Assembly (NCBI GenBank): GCA_033961575.1
Contig: CM066733.1
Coordinates: 67,020,921 to 67,084,920, forward strand
Length of the DNA: 64,000 nt
DNA from: Aselliscus stoliczkanus
Lineage: Eukaryota > Chordata > Mammalia > Chiroptera > Hipposideridae
Direction: 5' to 3'
In this document: positions 1 to 36,811 of the stretch, one piece after another
Position numbering within the stretch: the stretch's first letter is position 1
How the letters are laid out: each line of letters begins with the position of its first letter
The notes under the pieces: model-generated
Told to the model about the DNA's origin: nothing
Database searches by the model: none
The model's input: only the letters and a program-made list of their open reading frames with translations
Translations under genes and position numbers: made by a program

Positions 1-1074
1 TAAAAGCCTTTTGTATTCCCAAATAGTAAACTATATTTATGAAAAAACAGGCAAGTATGTTAACAAAAGCAGTTTGTGTCGACTATATCACCTTTAATTA
101 AGTACTGTGTTGTTAGAAAGAATAATATATAGTTTGTTTGCTAGCCCCACATTATTAGCAATCTCACAACTGTGTACATATTTTCTCATTTCATAAGTAG
201 TATGTAAGGGCACTATTTATACTGTGAGCTGTAATGGAAGAAATAAAAATTGTAGACCTAGACATAAGATCACATTTCACTGATAGAGTCCTATTATTAA
301 TGATTTATAGCAGCTAAAAATCACTTACTTAGAGCAATCTCATATACAGTTCATCTAACTCAATATTTTCTCCATTCTTGGTAAAATAAAAACTAGATAT
401 AATTGAAAATGGGATTGGAAATGGAGACCCAATTTATGTCTTAACTAATTATTTTAACTTATAGGTAAGGTAATATGTGCAAGGTATCCTCCACCCCATT
501 AGTAAGTTAATTGACATCACTGATTGTTACCTAGCATCCATTTCTCCTTTCCTAAGAGGATGTACCTTTTTGTTCAAGAATCCACCTCTTCCCCATTCAG
601 CCAATAATTTTCAGGACAGGCTAATTCCATTTATATCCAGTTTAGGTTATTTTTGGCTCTATGAAAACTATACTCCTATCAAATTAGCTTTAATGAAAAA
701 GGGTTTTTACAGGATCATGTAATGATACAGTGCTGAGTTATGGCACCACTACGGGATGGGAACACGGAGGAAATGGACAAAGTAGCTACTGTAAAACAAC
801 AGAAGCAAGTGCTGCCAACAGGCTAACAAATGACTCACCTGACTACCAGGACAAGAAGTGCTCACTTATCTCTGGCTAGGGGTTGATACATGCACAGTGT
901 GTTTACCATTCTTCTCTATTTTACTGTGAGATTTTATATTATTTTTATCCTGTTCCTTTGCCACCATTGTTTATTGTATATGAAGACAGCAGATCTCTAT
1001 CTAGGTTACTAGTTTGCAAGGAGGTAATTCTCTCATAGAAGTTTTGTAAGCTCTTAAATTATTTTTTTATTTTT

Positions 1075-1178
1075 TATTTTTTTTGATGACAGTGTCACTG
1101 GCCCTCATCTGTGGGACCCGAACCAGGGCCGCTGGCTTCCCAAGCCAGCGCTTAACCACCGCGCCACTCGGCCGGCCC
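1075..1178 (-). mobile_element. tRNA-headed SINE, short class
   Basis: Reversed, it reads GGCCGGCCGAGTGGCGC with A and B box-like motifs (GGTTCGGGTCCC type), then GAGGGCCAGTG and an A-rich tail. Flanked by a 17-bp direct repeat with one mismatch (1045-1061 and 1179-1195). MMUT intron 12. Confidence 0.85.
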
Positions 1179-1393
1179 TGTAAGGTCTTAAATTAAAGTA
1201 TATACAATGAATTATAACTTGAATGGAAAACAGCATTGCCCACATTTGGATTTTGTAGAATTTACTTACTAAAACCACCAGGAAATAATTTGGCTGAAAA
1301 TCTACAAAAAAAAATTATCTTAAGTAAAAGTATACAGTCAATTAAGGAACTACATATAAGTTACTGTTACTTGGAATTCCCATCATAGTATTA

Positions 1394-26579
<25,186 letters not shown>

Positions 26580-27027
26580 CTAGAAAAAAAACAAACACAG
26601 TGTATATTTATTTACAAGACAGGCAAAATGGGAACTATTGGTGAGAAGAGAAAAGAGAAGGGCAAAGCTATATTAGTATAATGATTTCCTCTCGTCTCCT
26701 TTTCTGCTTGCTGTACCTAGCATTTTATAACTTTGGTTGCTCTTCTCCACAACTACTGTTAATGTTCCAATCTTCTTCTTCAATAGCCTCTTAGCTGATT
26801 TTACTGACCAGCCGTAGCCCCCTATAAGCCATTCTACACACTGACACCAATGCAAAGCTGATGTCACACTTCTCCTAATATTTTTCAAAGGCTCTGTCTC
26901 CATCATGTAGAGGATATAATAGACAGGCTCCTCATTGATTTTTTTCATTCACAAGGTTTTCATAGAACACTAACTTTATGACAAGCATTATGTTGGGTGC
27001 TAGAGAAAAAAGTGGTAAACAAGACAA

Positions 27028-27230
27028 ACAGGCATTCAAGGCCTCTGTGACCTGATCCCAGCTTGCCTCTCCAACTCATCTCTACGTTTGTCCTCCACAC
27101 ATTTTGTGTTCTAGAAATACTGGATTACCTACAGTTCCCAGCATATGTCAAAGTTCTGTGACTCGCTCTTGCTCTTCCAACTGCCTAGAATGTTCTTTTC
27201 TGGCTAATTCAGCTAAGGCATCATCTCCAA
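27028..27230 (+). mobile_element. L2 fragment
   Basis: GGCATTCAAGGCCTCTGTGA and CTGATCCCAGCTTGCCTCTC through CTAGAATGTTC follow the L2 3' consensus order. MMUT intron 1. Confidence 0.65.
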
Positions 27231-27234
27231 TATG

Positions 27235-27400
27235 TAGGGCTTTCTATGGGTCACGCACTGCTCATAGAGAGTAACAATTTTAATTTTCACAACAAACCAA
27301 AAGATAGATACTAATATTACCCCCAGTTACAGACAAGGAAACTGAGGCACAGGAGAGCCAACAATTGAACCTAAGCGATCCTGTTTCAAAGATCTTGCAT
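27235..27400 (-). mobile_element. MIR fragment, reverse
   Basis: ATTACCCCCAGTTACAGACA and AGGAAACTGAGGCACAGGAG are the reverse MIR core. MMUT intron 1. Confidence 0.65.
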
Positions 27401-27479
27401 TTAACTAATATAGCCTCTCCCTGAATCCACAAGCTGGGCTAAAAGGCCTCTTCAGTAATCTATAGCCTTGTTTCTCTGC

Positions 27480-27480
<1 letters not shown>

Positions 27481-27540
<60 letters not shown>

Positions 27541-27541
27541 A
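27481..27541 (+). repeat. (TG)n(TA)n microsatellite
   Basis: About 22 TG units run directly into about 8 TA units. MMUT intron 1. Confidence 0.95.
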
Positions 27542-27670
27542 AACCTCCCACAGGACAACATATTAGAACATTGTTCTTTATGCTTATATAAAATACATTT
27601 ATTTATGTAAGATATATTTAACATTTAAATAAAATGCATGTATATAAAATCATCTATACATCTCTCTATA

Positions 27671-28013
27671 GAGTGCCAAAAAATTTATACACATTTTTTT
27701 TTTTTTTTGAGGGCAGTATCACTGGCCCTCATATACTGGACCTGAACCGGAACTGCTGGCTTCCCAAGCCAGCGCTTAACCACCGCGCCACTCGGCTGGC
27801 CCTTATACACATTTTAAGAAAGGAAAAATTGTATTAAAATTGTAATACTCAACATATAGTGATAACAAAAGATGAATACAAGTCACTTTTGATTTCTGCA
27901 TTACAAGAGGTGCTCAAAGTGGCTAGCATCAGCATCCAGACACTTCTGATTACAGCGAAATACTGCTTGAGCAATCAAAGTGTCCATTTGTATATATTTT
28001 TTGACACCTTTGG
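27671..28013 (+). mobile_element. Mariner-type element of the same family, with nested SINE
   Basis: TA-flanked (27669-27670 and 28014-28015), with ends GTGCCAAAAAATTTATA and, reversed, GGTGTCAAAAAATATA. About 232 bp remain without the SINE at 27693-27801. No transposase frame is recognised. It lies in MMUT intron 1. Confidence 0.7.
27693..27801 (-). mobile_element. tRNA-headed SINE nested in a mariner element
   Basis: Short class, minus strand, flanked by TTATACACATTTT on both sides. The duplication belongs to the mariner sequence, which shows the SINE arrived later. Confidence 0.85.
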
Positions 28014-28429
28014 TATATGTATATGCATATATATAATTTCTGCTAGTCTATACACTGCTCTGACATTAGAGCTGTATATTCCTTATAACTAGCGCAGAGT
28101 CTTATTATACCAGGTGTCTAAATCCGATTAAGCCCAATTTCATCATTTTACATATATAGAAATTAAGGTCCAGAGAAATAAAGAAATAAAATAGACTGAC
28201 CAAAATTCCACACAGCAATCAACTGTTCACCTGAATTGCTACTTGTTAGAACCTAGTACTACTGTATTTTAAAACATCTTGAGATGCAAATTTTATTAAA
28301 ACAATCATCATGCCATATTGTTTTATCATGGATAATTCAACAAGTAATGTGAGCTTAAAATTCTATATTCCATACCATTTCTTACCTATCAATTTAGTAA
28401 AGCTTAAAAGAAAATAAATACCCAACTTT

Positions 28430-28960
28430 TGGTAGGGGTTGTGAAACAAGACATAAATCACTGATGGGAGTATTTACTGGGTTTAACCACTTTGGAAAAC
28501 AAATTGGAAATACGCACACACAAAAAATCTCATAAATGATAATGCCATTCCACTGAGGAACATCACTTCTGGGAAAGTTACTATATAAAATAAATGTTCC
28601 CTATATTTTTTCTTGTAATAAAGCTTAGAAACATCATCAACAATGTAGGATGAGTAAGTAAATCATAGCATATACCAACGATAAAATTGTATGTAGCTAT
28701 TAAAATGTTTAATAAATAGGAAGAACTAATTTGATGTCACAAGTCAGAAGAATGGCTATTTATGGCAGCTAGTACAGAAAGGGGGCAAGAGAGGAGTGTT
28801 TGGGGTCTTGAGTGTCTTGACCTGAATGATGATTATAGAGATGTATTATGTACAGATATATAGATGTATTCAGTTTGTGGAAATTCATCAAACTGTACAA
28901 TTATGACATGTGCATTTATCTGTAAGTGTATTACACATAAGTAAAACTTTTAAATATGTC
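28430..28960 (+). mobile_element. Old L1-like fragment
   Basis: Diverged sequence with ACCACTTTGGAAAACAAATT and later TCAAACTGTACAATTATGAC, similar to L1 3' parts. Borders are approximate. MMUT intron 1. Confidence 0.5.
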
Positions 28961-30326
28961 ACGCATAGTTTCTAAAGGAATCGGACTCAAAAAGTATTGA
29001 GGAAAAGAATCAGGATAAAAAATTATACAGTATGTTCAACTGGGTAAAAAGTGCATAGAATAAAGTCTAAATGGAAATACAACAAAAACAAGTCCCATTA
29101 CTTTTTTTAAAGCTATTATAATTTTTATTCTTTTAAATCCACAGGGTACTTGTCATCCATCTTCTTGCAAGCCATACACTATATATACTAGCTTTAAAGA
29201 CGAGTGAGAAAAATAATTAAGTTGTAAGTGAACCATTAGAGTAATAATGATATAACAGGTCATTTGAAAACTGCCTGAGACTATATTGTTGACAGGAAAT
29301 ATCCCACTTATGTCACACAAAACACTCATAGGGCTTTCTTAAACCTGGACAGATAATTGTAAAGAGCCCTACATAAGTGACTTCCTGAAAATCACATGAC
29401 AAATTGGTAAAGGCTGGAAACAGACGTCGTTGTTAGATAAGAACACAACAGCTGCTGATGGCAACAAGACTTCTAAACTTTCAAAAGATCCATCAAGAGA
29501 GGCTTTAAGTATCCAAAGAAGAAACATGCAAAGCAAATAACTTTCAAGTTTAGTCACACTGTTTACGTGTAGCTCCACATTCATATTTCAAGAACCAGTC
29601 ACCTCCAATATTCAGCCAGCGTGAGTTGGTGATGATAACATAGAGCATGCAAATGAAATTCAATATCAGCATAAATATATCATTAAACATAAGAATATTT
29701 TGGGAGAAAATCAAGTAACGTTAAAACTTTACACACACTATCCATGGTGTCAAGCTTCTGAAAGACGGTTCTTCCTAAATAAAACTGAGAACAAGTTAGT
29801 AATTTACACTTTTATATCAATTTAGACCTGCCTTTCCTGTTGCACCCGTCACCCTTACCTCCTCCACCTTTCGGTACCGCTGCCTCTTACAAACCCCCCT
29901 CCCAGTAATATGGGGAACCAATGCACCCGTCCGGAATCCTACAAGAAGTGACCTCTGCCTGGAGTAACTTCAAGTGCTCAGGTGACCGCCGAGAATGTCG
30001 ACAGGCCCCTGAGGCGTTAACCGTACGCACTTTTCCAACGGTACCTCTGAACCCCCAAGAACCTCACTGGTGGGTGGAGAATCCAAATCTTACGGTAAGG
30101 CAAAGGAGAGCGGGATCCCGTCGCAGTAGGAAGGTAGAGGAGGAAGTCAGGAGGATGGAAAGGACAGAAACTCAGAGGGCAAGGGTAAGGGGGAGAGCGG
30201 AGCCAGAAGAACGGAGGATCGGAAAGGCTGGCGTGCCGCAAGGTGCACTATCCTACTCACAATCCTAGTTCGGACCCCGGCTGAACCCGGAGGGCCACAC
30301 AGCTGGGTCCCACCGCGAGCACTTAC

Positions 30327-30400
30327 CAACGCCAAGCCAAGAGTCGGGGGGCGTAGGCCGACAACGCCCTCCCTCCAGCCAATCTCCTCGCGCTCTCGTG
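30327..30400 (-). other. MMUT: MMUT exon 1, non-coding (5' edge approximate)
   Basis: On the minus strand a consensus donor GTAAGT lies at 30326-30321, so the first exon ends at 30327. The known MMUT structure has a short untranslated exon 1 here. The transcription start cannot be fixed from sequence and the upper edge is a guess within the CpG-rich segment. The exon faces CENPQ exon 1 across less than about 200 bp. Confidence 0.7.
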
Positions 30401-30499
30401 CGCGCGCTCCTGATGACGTCAGGGATGAAGGTAACTGCCCGCCTCTCGCTACAGGCGTTTCCGGTTTCCCCCAGCCCACATCCGGGTTTCCGCGGCTTC

Positions 30500-30558
30500 A
30501 ATTGTTTGGGCGCGAATCGCTCTGAGCGCGGCTTCCCTGAGTTCTAGCGGAGTGCTTG
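30500..30558 (+). other. CENPQ: CENPQ exon 1, non-coding (5' edge approximate)
   Basis: A strong donor GTGAGT follows position 30558 on the plus strand, directly downstream of the shared promoter. No ATG in frame with exon 2 is needed, because the start codon lies in exon 2. The transcription start is not determined. Confidence 0.65.
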
Positions 30559-31504
30559 GTGAGTAGTGAAAACGCTTAACCTTCCAGTGGGTCCCGGTTG
30601 GGGAAGCAGTTTTGTGGTCTACGCGTTTGTGGCACACTCCGCGGTTTGCACTTGAGCCACGCTAAGTGATTTCTCCGAAGGGAGGGAAGTCTGAACAGGT
30701 CTGCCCTTCGAGGCCAAGGATTTAATTACTTGACTCGCGAGGAGGGAGTGGAGCGACTCGCAGAGTTCTTCTCCCCTTTATCCGAATCATGCTTATCCTC
30801 ATCCGCCTTTCTTCATCTGTCTCGCAGGCAATCGTGGAGCCAAGTGCAGCCTTAGAGATTAGTGTTTTTGGCCTTGCGGTTGCTGCAGTCGGCAGCGTCG
30901 CTCCCCGGATGCGTCACTTGTCACGAGGTAAACACTGTGCGTTTGTGGTTTCCCAGACGTCATGCTCATCTTTTTTGCCCGCATAGGGGTCTAGTTTGAG
31001 ATGCATAGTTTCCACGAGTTTCAGCCAGAGCTGTTCAGGAAAACAAGACAACCTAGGATGCCTCCCCGTTTCCTACACGGCAAAGAATAAATTCTGTCCT
31101 GCAGCATATAGTCTGGCCACAAACCACCGTTCCAGTCCTTTCTGTCCCTTTCTCCCATACACGTCAAAAGCCTCTCTGATCTTTTCCTGTCCCTGAATTT
31201 CAAGCTATCCTGCTATCAGGCTTTTGCTGTTTTCTGTCTGTTAACTTCATTCCCCTCTTGAGTTAATGTTTCAACATGTAATTCAAATGCTGTTGTTTTT
31301 CTCTGAATACTGTATATTCCATACACACCATTTTGGTGGTCAATGCACTCGTTTAGCTCTTATAACATTTGTCACGTACATAATTATATATAGTCATTGT
31401 TTCATATCTGTCTACCCACTACCACTAAGCTGTGGTTTCCTGTGGATCTAAAAACAGGGCAAAACTTATGTTCCTTTTTGTATATGCTATAATAGCCCAA
31501 TAGT

Positions 31505-31690
31505 GATAGAATATTATGGCTTTCATTTATTGAGTTCTTACTGTGTGCCAAATATTGTTCCAGGCACTTGATGTAATCTGTACAGTATTGTACCTTTACC
31601 AAAAGCCTTTGATGTTGGTATTTTTATTAACCAATTTTACCAGTGGGGAAAGTGAACAAATTTATTTGTCCAATGTTAACAGTGGGGAAA
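31505..31690 (-). mobile_element. MIR fragment, reverse
   Basis: CATTTATTGAGTTCTTACTG and TGTGCCAAATATTGTTCCAG followed by a degraded core. CENPQ intron 1. Confidence 0.6.
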
Positions 31691-31734
31691 GTGAGCTTGT
31701 TACATAGCAGATCCTGGGCAATTTATCCTCACCC

Positions 31735-31965
31735 CTGGCTCACTCTTGGCAGAGGTTTTCAACTTGGGGCGATTTTGCAGCAGGGATAATGCTTGGAGAC
31801 AGTTTTGGTTGTCACAACTGGGGAAGGTGCTACAGACATCTTAACGTAGAGACAGGGATGCTGCTAAACATCCTACAGTGCACAGGACAGCCCCCAAGAC
31901 AAAGAATCATCACATCCCAAATGTTAATAGTGCCAAGGAGAAACTTTTTGCATTATGGTCTATTG
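31735..31965. mobile_element. Old hAT-like DNA transposon fossil
   Basis: GAGGTTTTCAACTTGGGGCG, then GGAGACAGTTTTGGTTGTCA and CATCCTACAGTGCACAGGAC recur in old mammalian hAT-type MER elements. Family name uncertain. CENPQ intron 1. Confidence 0.5.
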
Positions 31966-32889
31966 CTTTAAGTAGATATCAGTGAAAACACTGCTTCTCA
32001 GGCTGTGACACTTCTGTAAAATAAATTAAAAATGAATTACTAGTCAAATCCATAGACTGTAGAACACCAAAAATGAACCTGAATGTGAACTATAGACTTT
32101 GGGTGATATGATGTGTCAGTATAGCTTCATAGATTGCACTAAATGAGCCACTTTGATGGTGTGGGATGTTGATAGTGGGGAAGGACAGTAGGCTGGGGGA
32201 GGTACAGGGTATATGGGAACTTTGTATTTTCTGCTCACTTTTGCTGTAAATGTAAAAAATGCTCCAAAAAGAAAGCATTTTTTACAAAAAAAAAATGAAT
32301 TACTAGAAAAATGAAATTTTAAAAGAAAAAACAAAGTCAATTATATTGTGATAGGGTTCAATGTACACAAAGTTAGTGTCGAATTGCTGTAAGTTTCTAA
32401 ATCAATGCTCTCAATATCTGTAATTAAAAGGACTACCAATTTGTGAATCAAATTTGTAGTAACTGAACTATGTTATTGAATAAATGTCAAGAAAAAAATG
32501 ATTAATAACTAAATTATAAATAAGTGGTAGCTGAGAGTTAGAGAATATAAGAGCCCACAAGACTGTTTAGAGAGCAATGAAGTGAAATGGTTAGGAAGGC
32601 TTTGAGAAGCAGGTGGCTCGTGATCTGAGAGGATGGGTAGAGACACAGGAGAGAGTAGCTCAGATAGAGGGTACAGTGTGGACATTATTTGAAGTGTGTT
32701 TAGAAAATCATCAAATCTAGTTAGGGAGATTCAAAAGGATCAGTGGGAGAGAAGTATGGAAACCTAGGCAGGGCCAGATTGTTAAGCACTGTATGTGGCA
32801 TGGTAAAGAGTTTCAATGTTGTAGGGATTAGAGGAGGATGTTTTTTTTCTTAATTAAAAAAATGTCACTTATTCCAAATTTGAGATTGG

Positions 32890-33245
32890 AAATGACTTGG
32901 TTAGGCTGACTCGTCTTTTCCACCCAGTATGAGTTGCAGCGTTTTGGCTCAGGTACATGCACCAGGCTGGCAAGCTGGTGTTGACTATTGGTTGGGAGTT
33001 CAGCTGGGGCTTTTGCCTGGGGCTTCAGCTCCTCCTGGTGTTGGCCTTCCTCCTAGCATGGTAGTTGGGTTCCAAGAGCAAATATCCTGAGCATGACAAG
33101 TGCAGCTGCCAGTCTCTTCATGTTTAGACTAGTAAACTGACACAGAATCACTGCCACCGTATTTTGCTCCAGCAGCCACAGAGTCTGCCAAGATTTAAGA
33201 CGAGGGGTCATAGACTTCACCTGTCAATAACAGGCGTGAAAAGGA
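32890..33245. repeat. Old unassigned interspersed repeat
   Basis: The GC-richer block with CCTAGCATGGTAGTTGGGTT and CCAAGAGCAAATATCCTGAG looks like a common mammalian MER-type repeat that I cannot name. CENPQ intron 1. Confidence 0.4.
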
Positions 33246-33574
33246 AATTGCATCATTTTAAATCTGAGGACTAAACTGTGGCCCTAATTTGCTCCTTCAT
33301 CCGCATAATCTTTTTCAGTGAACAACCTGAACTCCTGTACATGGCAGCCCTTCCAGGAGAGGTCCACAAGTGAAACTCTCATATGGATTGGGTTTTAACC
33401 CTCCGTTGTGCGCAACCGATCTCACAGATTCATTGCACACAAATTTTCAAATATCTAATAGTTAACTTTTAACTATCGTGACTCATTGCTTCCATATTTT
33501 CTCCCTGTACTGTAACCTATCGCCAGTCATGTTAGTGACTTAGTACATTGAAGACGTATTTCATAGTGGCATCT

Positions 33575-33987
33575 TTTTTTTTTTAAGATTTTATTGGGGA
33601 ATTGGAGGAGGGGAACAGCATTGCGAAATCAGGCAAGGAGAACAGACAAGTTGCTGTCCTTTTGTTCTTCAGTCTAGTTGTGGAGGATGTTTCTTCACTG
33701 GCCCATGTTGGTATCATCATTGCGCTCTTCCTGGCTGAGGCAGTTGGCTCGCCAGCCATTCGGCAACCGCTCACAGCGGCTCACAAAAGCACACGCCAGC
33801 TGCCGGCCAGCCCCACTGCAGCTTATGCCATTGCCTGCGACTCATGGCAGCCCACCTCCAGGTTGAAATGTTGTAGCTGTAGAGGACGCAGAGTCACTGG
33901 CCCTAATGTGGGATCCAAACCAGGGCCCTGCTGCTCAGAGCTGACATCCCAAGCCAACTCTTAACCAATGTGCCACTCAGCCGGTCC
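33575..33987 (-). mobile_element. tRNA-headed SINE, long class, nested in piggyBac
   Basis: Begins (reversed) GGACCGGCTGAGTGGCACAT and ends in AATAAAATCTT with poly-T on the plus strand. Flanked by ATAGTGGCATCTTT / ATAGCAGCATCTTT. The insertion postdates the piggyBac element. Confidence 0.85.
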
Positions 33988-34249
33988 ATAGCAGCATCTT
34001 TAATCTCACAGATTCATTGTGTCTATTTCAGACACTCTATATTTTCTCAACAGATTTTTTTGTATAGGACTATCCTTTCAGGCATTCCAGAAAGAGATTG
34101 TAAGTATAATATTATTGAAACTTAGTAATTAGGTATTTTATTTTTAATTACTCTGGCAGATTCATTGCACCTGTTTAGGGTAATGTATTCCTTTGTAGGT
34201 TTTACCTTCTAAAATAGTTCAATCTCAAAGATTTTATAATCCAGTCGAC

Positions 34250-34785
34250 CTGAAAGATGCTGAGATATTTCTACAGATGTTGATGGACTCTGATAATGAT
34301 GAAAATGAACTTGAATTTGAAGACTAAAGTGACACAGATAGTGAAGATCAAGTTGAAGAATGAGACCTAAAATTCTGACACTGAGCAAAAAAGTTCTCCT
34401 TCAGAGAGTGATCAAGAAAGTAGTAACAAAGAAATAGATTAATTTTTTATTGGGAAATATAAAATAACCAAGTGGAAAAAAACTAAATTATTACAGCATG
34501 TAAAGCACAGACCACAAAATACTTTAGTGTGTTCGCTAGGTGTCATGGGATCTGCAAAACAGGCCAAAACTAAAATCGAATGTTGGAATTGTTTCATAAA
34601 TAAGGAAATATTGGACATCATCATTCAGCATACAAATGAGTATATTGTAAAAATTCAGTCACAATATTCTGGTGAGAGAGATGCAAAATGTACAGTCCAT
34701 GTTGAAATGAAAGCATTTATAGAGCTGCTATATCTGGCAGATGTACTGCACAGTAGTAGGCACACTTATACTGAACTTATGTAAT
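34250..34785 (+). pseudogene. piggyBac transposase N-terminal remnant
   Basis: Broken frames encode an acidic N-terminus (LMDSDNDENELEFED-like) and then residues resembling the region before the catalytic core: IECWNCFINKEILDIIIQHT, then VHVEMKAFIELLYLADVL. The conserved DDD core that should follow is absent, so this is an internally deleted copy. Assignment rests on the KAFI/LLYLA motif and on the TTAA ends. Confidence 0.75.
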
Positions 34786-35339
34786 AAACATAGTTTTTAC
34801 ATTGTGGCAAATTAAAATTTCATTCTGAATAAAACATAAGCATGCTTACATGTTATTTTCATTCATTTTCAATTTAAATAAATAAATGTTATACACGCAT
34901 CTAGTAGATGCATTGCGCCCGAACTTGTAACGTTTGCATTGCACCCAATGGAGGGTTAAATAGGGGACAGTATAAGGGCATGAATGTCAAGTTGAAAGAA
35001 TTAGGCATTTCAGAAATGGCATACAAGAGACTGGGTGTAGAATAAGGTACCACATTTTTCAAGAGCAGTGTAAAGTGTATCTTAGCTTCCACTGCATTTT
35101 GTAACTGATATAACATGTAGTCCCTAAGTGTAGTTTGTAATCTTTCAACTAATTCTTTTCCACTATTTTTGTCAATATTGTGGAGAAGAAGAGGGGGAAC
35201 CACTTGGAGCTTTTCCTTTTAAAATTTGAGGGAATAGGTTCATCCAGACTTCCCCCTTTATTGTCTATGTCTAAATCTGCATATATATTTAAACTATTAA
35301 TATAATTAACTCGGAATTTTTAGAAAAGGACTTATGACT

Positions 35340-35342
<3 letters not shown>

Positions 35343-35380
<38 letters not shown>
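35343..35380. repeat. (TA)n microsatellite
   Basis: Near-perfect TA run in CENPQ intron 1, with a second one at 35503-35541. The 120 bp between them are also rich in ATAT and TGTG. Confidence 0.93.
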
Positions 35381-35381
<1 letters not shown>

Positions 35382-35499
35382 TGCCTAAAAATATATACAT
35401 ATATTGTGTATACCACATATATATGTATGTGTGTGTGATATATATCTTCATGTATACTGTACCTAACTTAGTCTACCTGCTCCTTATAACGTAATGCAA

Positions 35500-35502
<3 letters not shown>

Positions 35503-35541
<39 letters not shown>
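35503..35541. repeat. (TA)n microsatellite
   Basis: Pure TA run, partner of 35343-35380. Confidence 0.93.
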
Positions 35542-35543
<2 letters not shown>

Positions 35544-36165
35544 TATTCCTCTATTCCTTTTAGCAGAAATGAGATTGGTATAAAGGACTGTTGGATAGAG
35601 TAAAGGAGTTTACAAAATATTGTCATATACATCCCCATCTGCACGCATGTGCCCATTTTGTAATTTGTGGGAGAACGGGAATACTTCTGTGCTCCTGTTA
35701 AAATGTACATAGGCTAGAGAGGGTTACAGCTTAAATCCTGAGAGTGAATTAAGTACAACAGAGATTCATGGCATAACCCTAAAAATTATCTCCTTCCATC
35801 TTTGGCATAAGTTGAATGTTAAATCCATTAGGCGTACAACAAGAAAACCTGCATGATATCTATGAGGTAACACATCACAGTTATCTGTGACCCATATAAG
35901 ACAATTCAACACTATATGCCTATTTCCATTTGCTTAGATTTAAGCATGGAGATAGTAGTGTTGTTGTATGGGGGAGTATAAAGTTAGAGATGCAAAAGAA
36001 TTTTTAAAAATGATTTTTTTTAAAGCCATGTAAATGGAAGAAATTTCTAGAAATGAAATTGGATATCCCTACTTAAAGAACCAATGTTATTTGTTTTTAA
36101 ATATGTTTAAGTGTTTAAAAAGCCCATTTGCAACATTTATAGGTAGTCTTTTAAAAACAATATTA

Positions 36166-36612
36166 GGCAGGCCAGCCAAGTGGCGCTTTGGTTAAGAGCT
36201 GGCTTGGGATGCCAGCAGCCCACGTTCAGATCCCACACATGAGGGCCAGTAACTCTGCCCTCTACAGCTAAGATGGTGAACAACAGCTCCATGTGGAGCT
36301 GGACTCCTTAAGTCCCCAGGACGGCATAGCTGCAGCCCCGTTGCAGTGGTCTGCCATAGGCTACAGTGAGTGGCCGGCAGCTGGTGTGAGCTGCCAAGAG
36401 CTGCTGTGAGTGGCCGTCCAGAGGCCAGCGACCATTCTGCCTCACCCGGGAAGAGCGCAATGATGATATCAACACGGGCCAGTGAAGCAATGTCCTCCAC
36501 AACTAGACTGAAGAACAAAAGGACAGCAACTTGTCTGTTCCCCTTCCCTGGTTCCCTAATGCTGTTCCCCTCCTCCAATTCCCCAATAAAATCTTTTAAA
36601 AAATTAAAAAAT
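36166..36612 (+). mobile_element. tRNA-headed SINE, long class, next to CENPQ exon 2
   Basis: Full-length long-class copy with AATAAAATCTTTT near the tail and a perfect 13-bp target repeat AAAAACAATATTA (36153-36165, 36613-36625). Its downstream repeat ends 43 bp before the CENPQ exon 2 acceptor dinucleotide. Confidence 0.88.
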
Positions 36613-36668
36613 AAAAACAATATTATACAAGTCTTAAGCATTTTTCTGTGTCCTTTTCATCTTTGCAG

Positions 36669-36811
36669 ATTTTTTAAAGCACCTTTAGAATTGTTCTGTT
36701 TAGATCAAGATGTCTAGCAAAAGAAATGCTTCCAAGAAAAGATCTCAACAGTCAAAAAGAAATCTAAAAAGAAAAATTGATGATGAGCAAGTGGAGTTAT
36801 CAGAGAAAGAG
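36669..36811 (+). CDS. CENPQ: CENPQ exon 2 (start codon exon)
   Basis: Acceptor TTTGCAG ends at 36668 and donor GTAATG starts at 36812. Positions 36669-36709 are 5' UTR; ATG at 36710 opens 34 codons rich in Lys and Arg. A full-length SINE ends only about 43 bp upstream of the acceptor. Confidence 0.93.

Larger units (their letters stand above)
30327..30558. promoter_or_regulatory. Bidirectional CpG-rich MMUT/CENPQ promoter
   Basis: The two facing first-exon donors are only about 230 bp apart, in sequence far richer in CpG than the flanks. A perfect CRE palindrome TGACGTCA lies at 30414-30421, a CCAAT box in GCCAAT at 30378-30383, and ETS-like TTCCGG / ATCCGGG sites near 30458-30485. No TATA box was seen. 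CREB/ATF, NF-Y and ETS use is inferred from motifs only. Confidence 0.8.
33399..34955 (+). mobile_element. Non-autonomous piggyBac element with nested SINE
   Basis: Flanked by TTAA at 33395-33398 and 34956-34959, the piggyBac target. The ends match as inverted repeats: CCCTCCGTTGTGCGC on the left and, as reverse complement, CCCTCCATTGGGTGC on the right. GATTCATTGC-like subterminal repeats occur near both ends. Inside is a truncated transposase start, and a SINE (33575-33987) is nested in the left part. It lies in CENPQ intron 1. Confidence 0.88.

Noticed and set aside
26673..27000. Possible extra exon in MMUT intron 1
   Set aside because: Sequence order resembles diverged interspersed repeat next to an L2 fragment, with no phase-compatible splice borders.
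29921..30268. 115-codon open frame on the plus strand near the shared promoter
   Set aside because: GC-rich sequence by chance; it overlaps the MMUT side of the promoter, has no recognisable domain, and the known CENPQ frame starts in exon 2.
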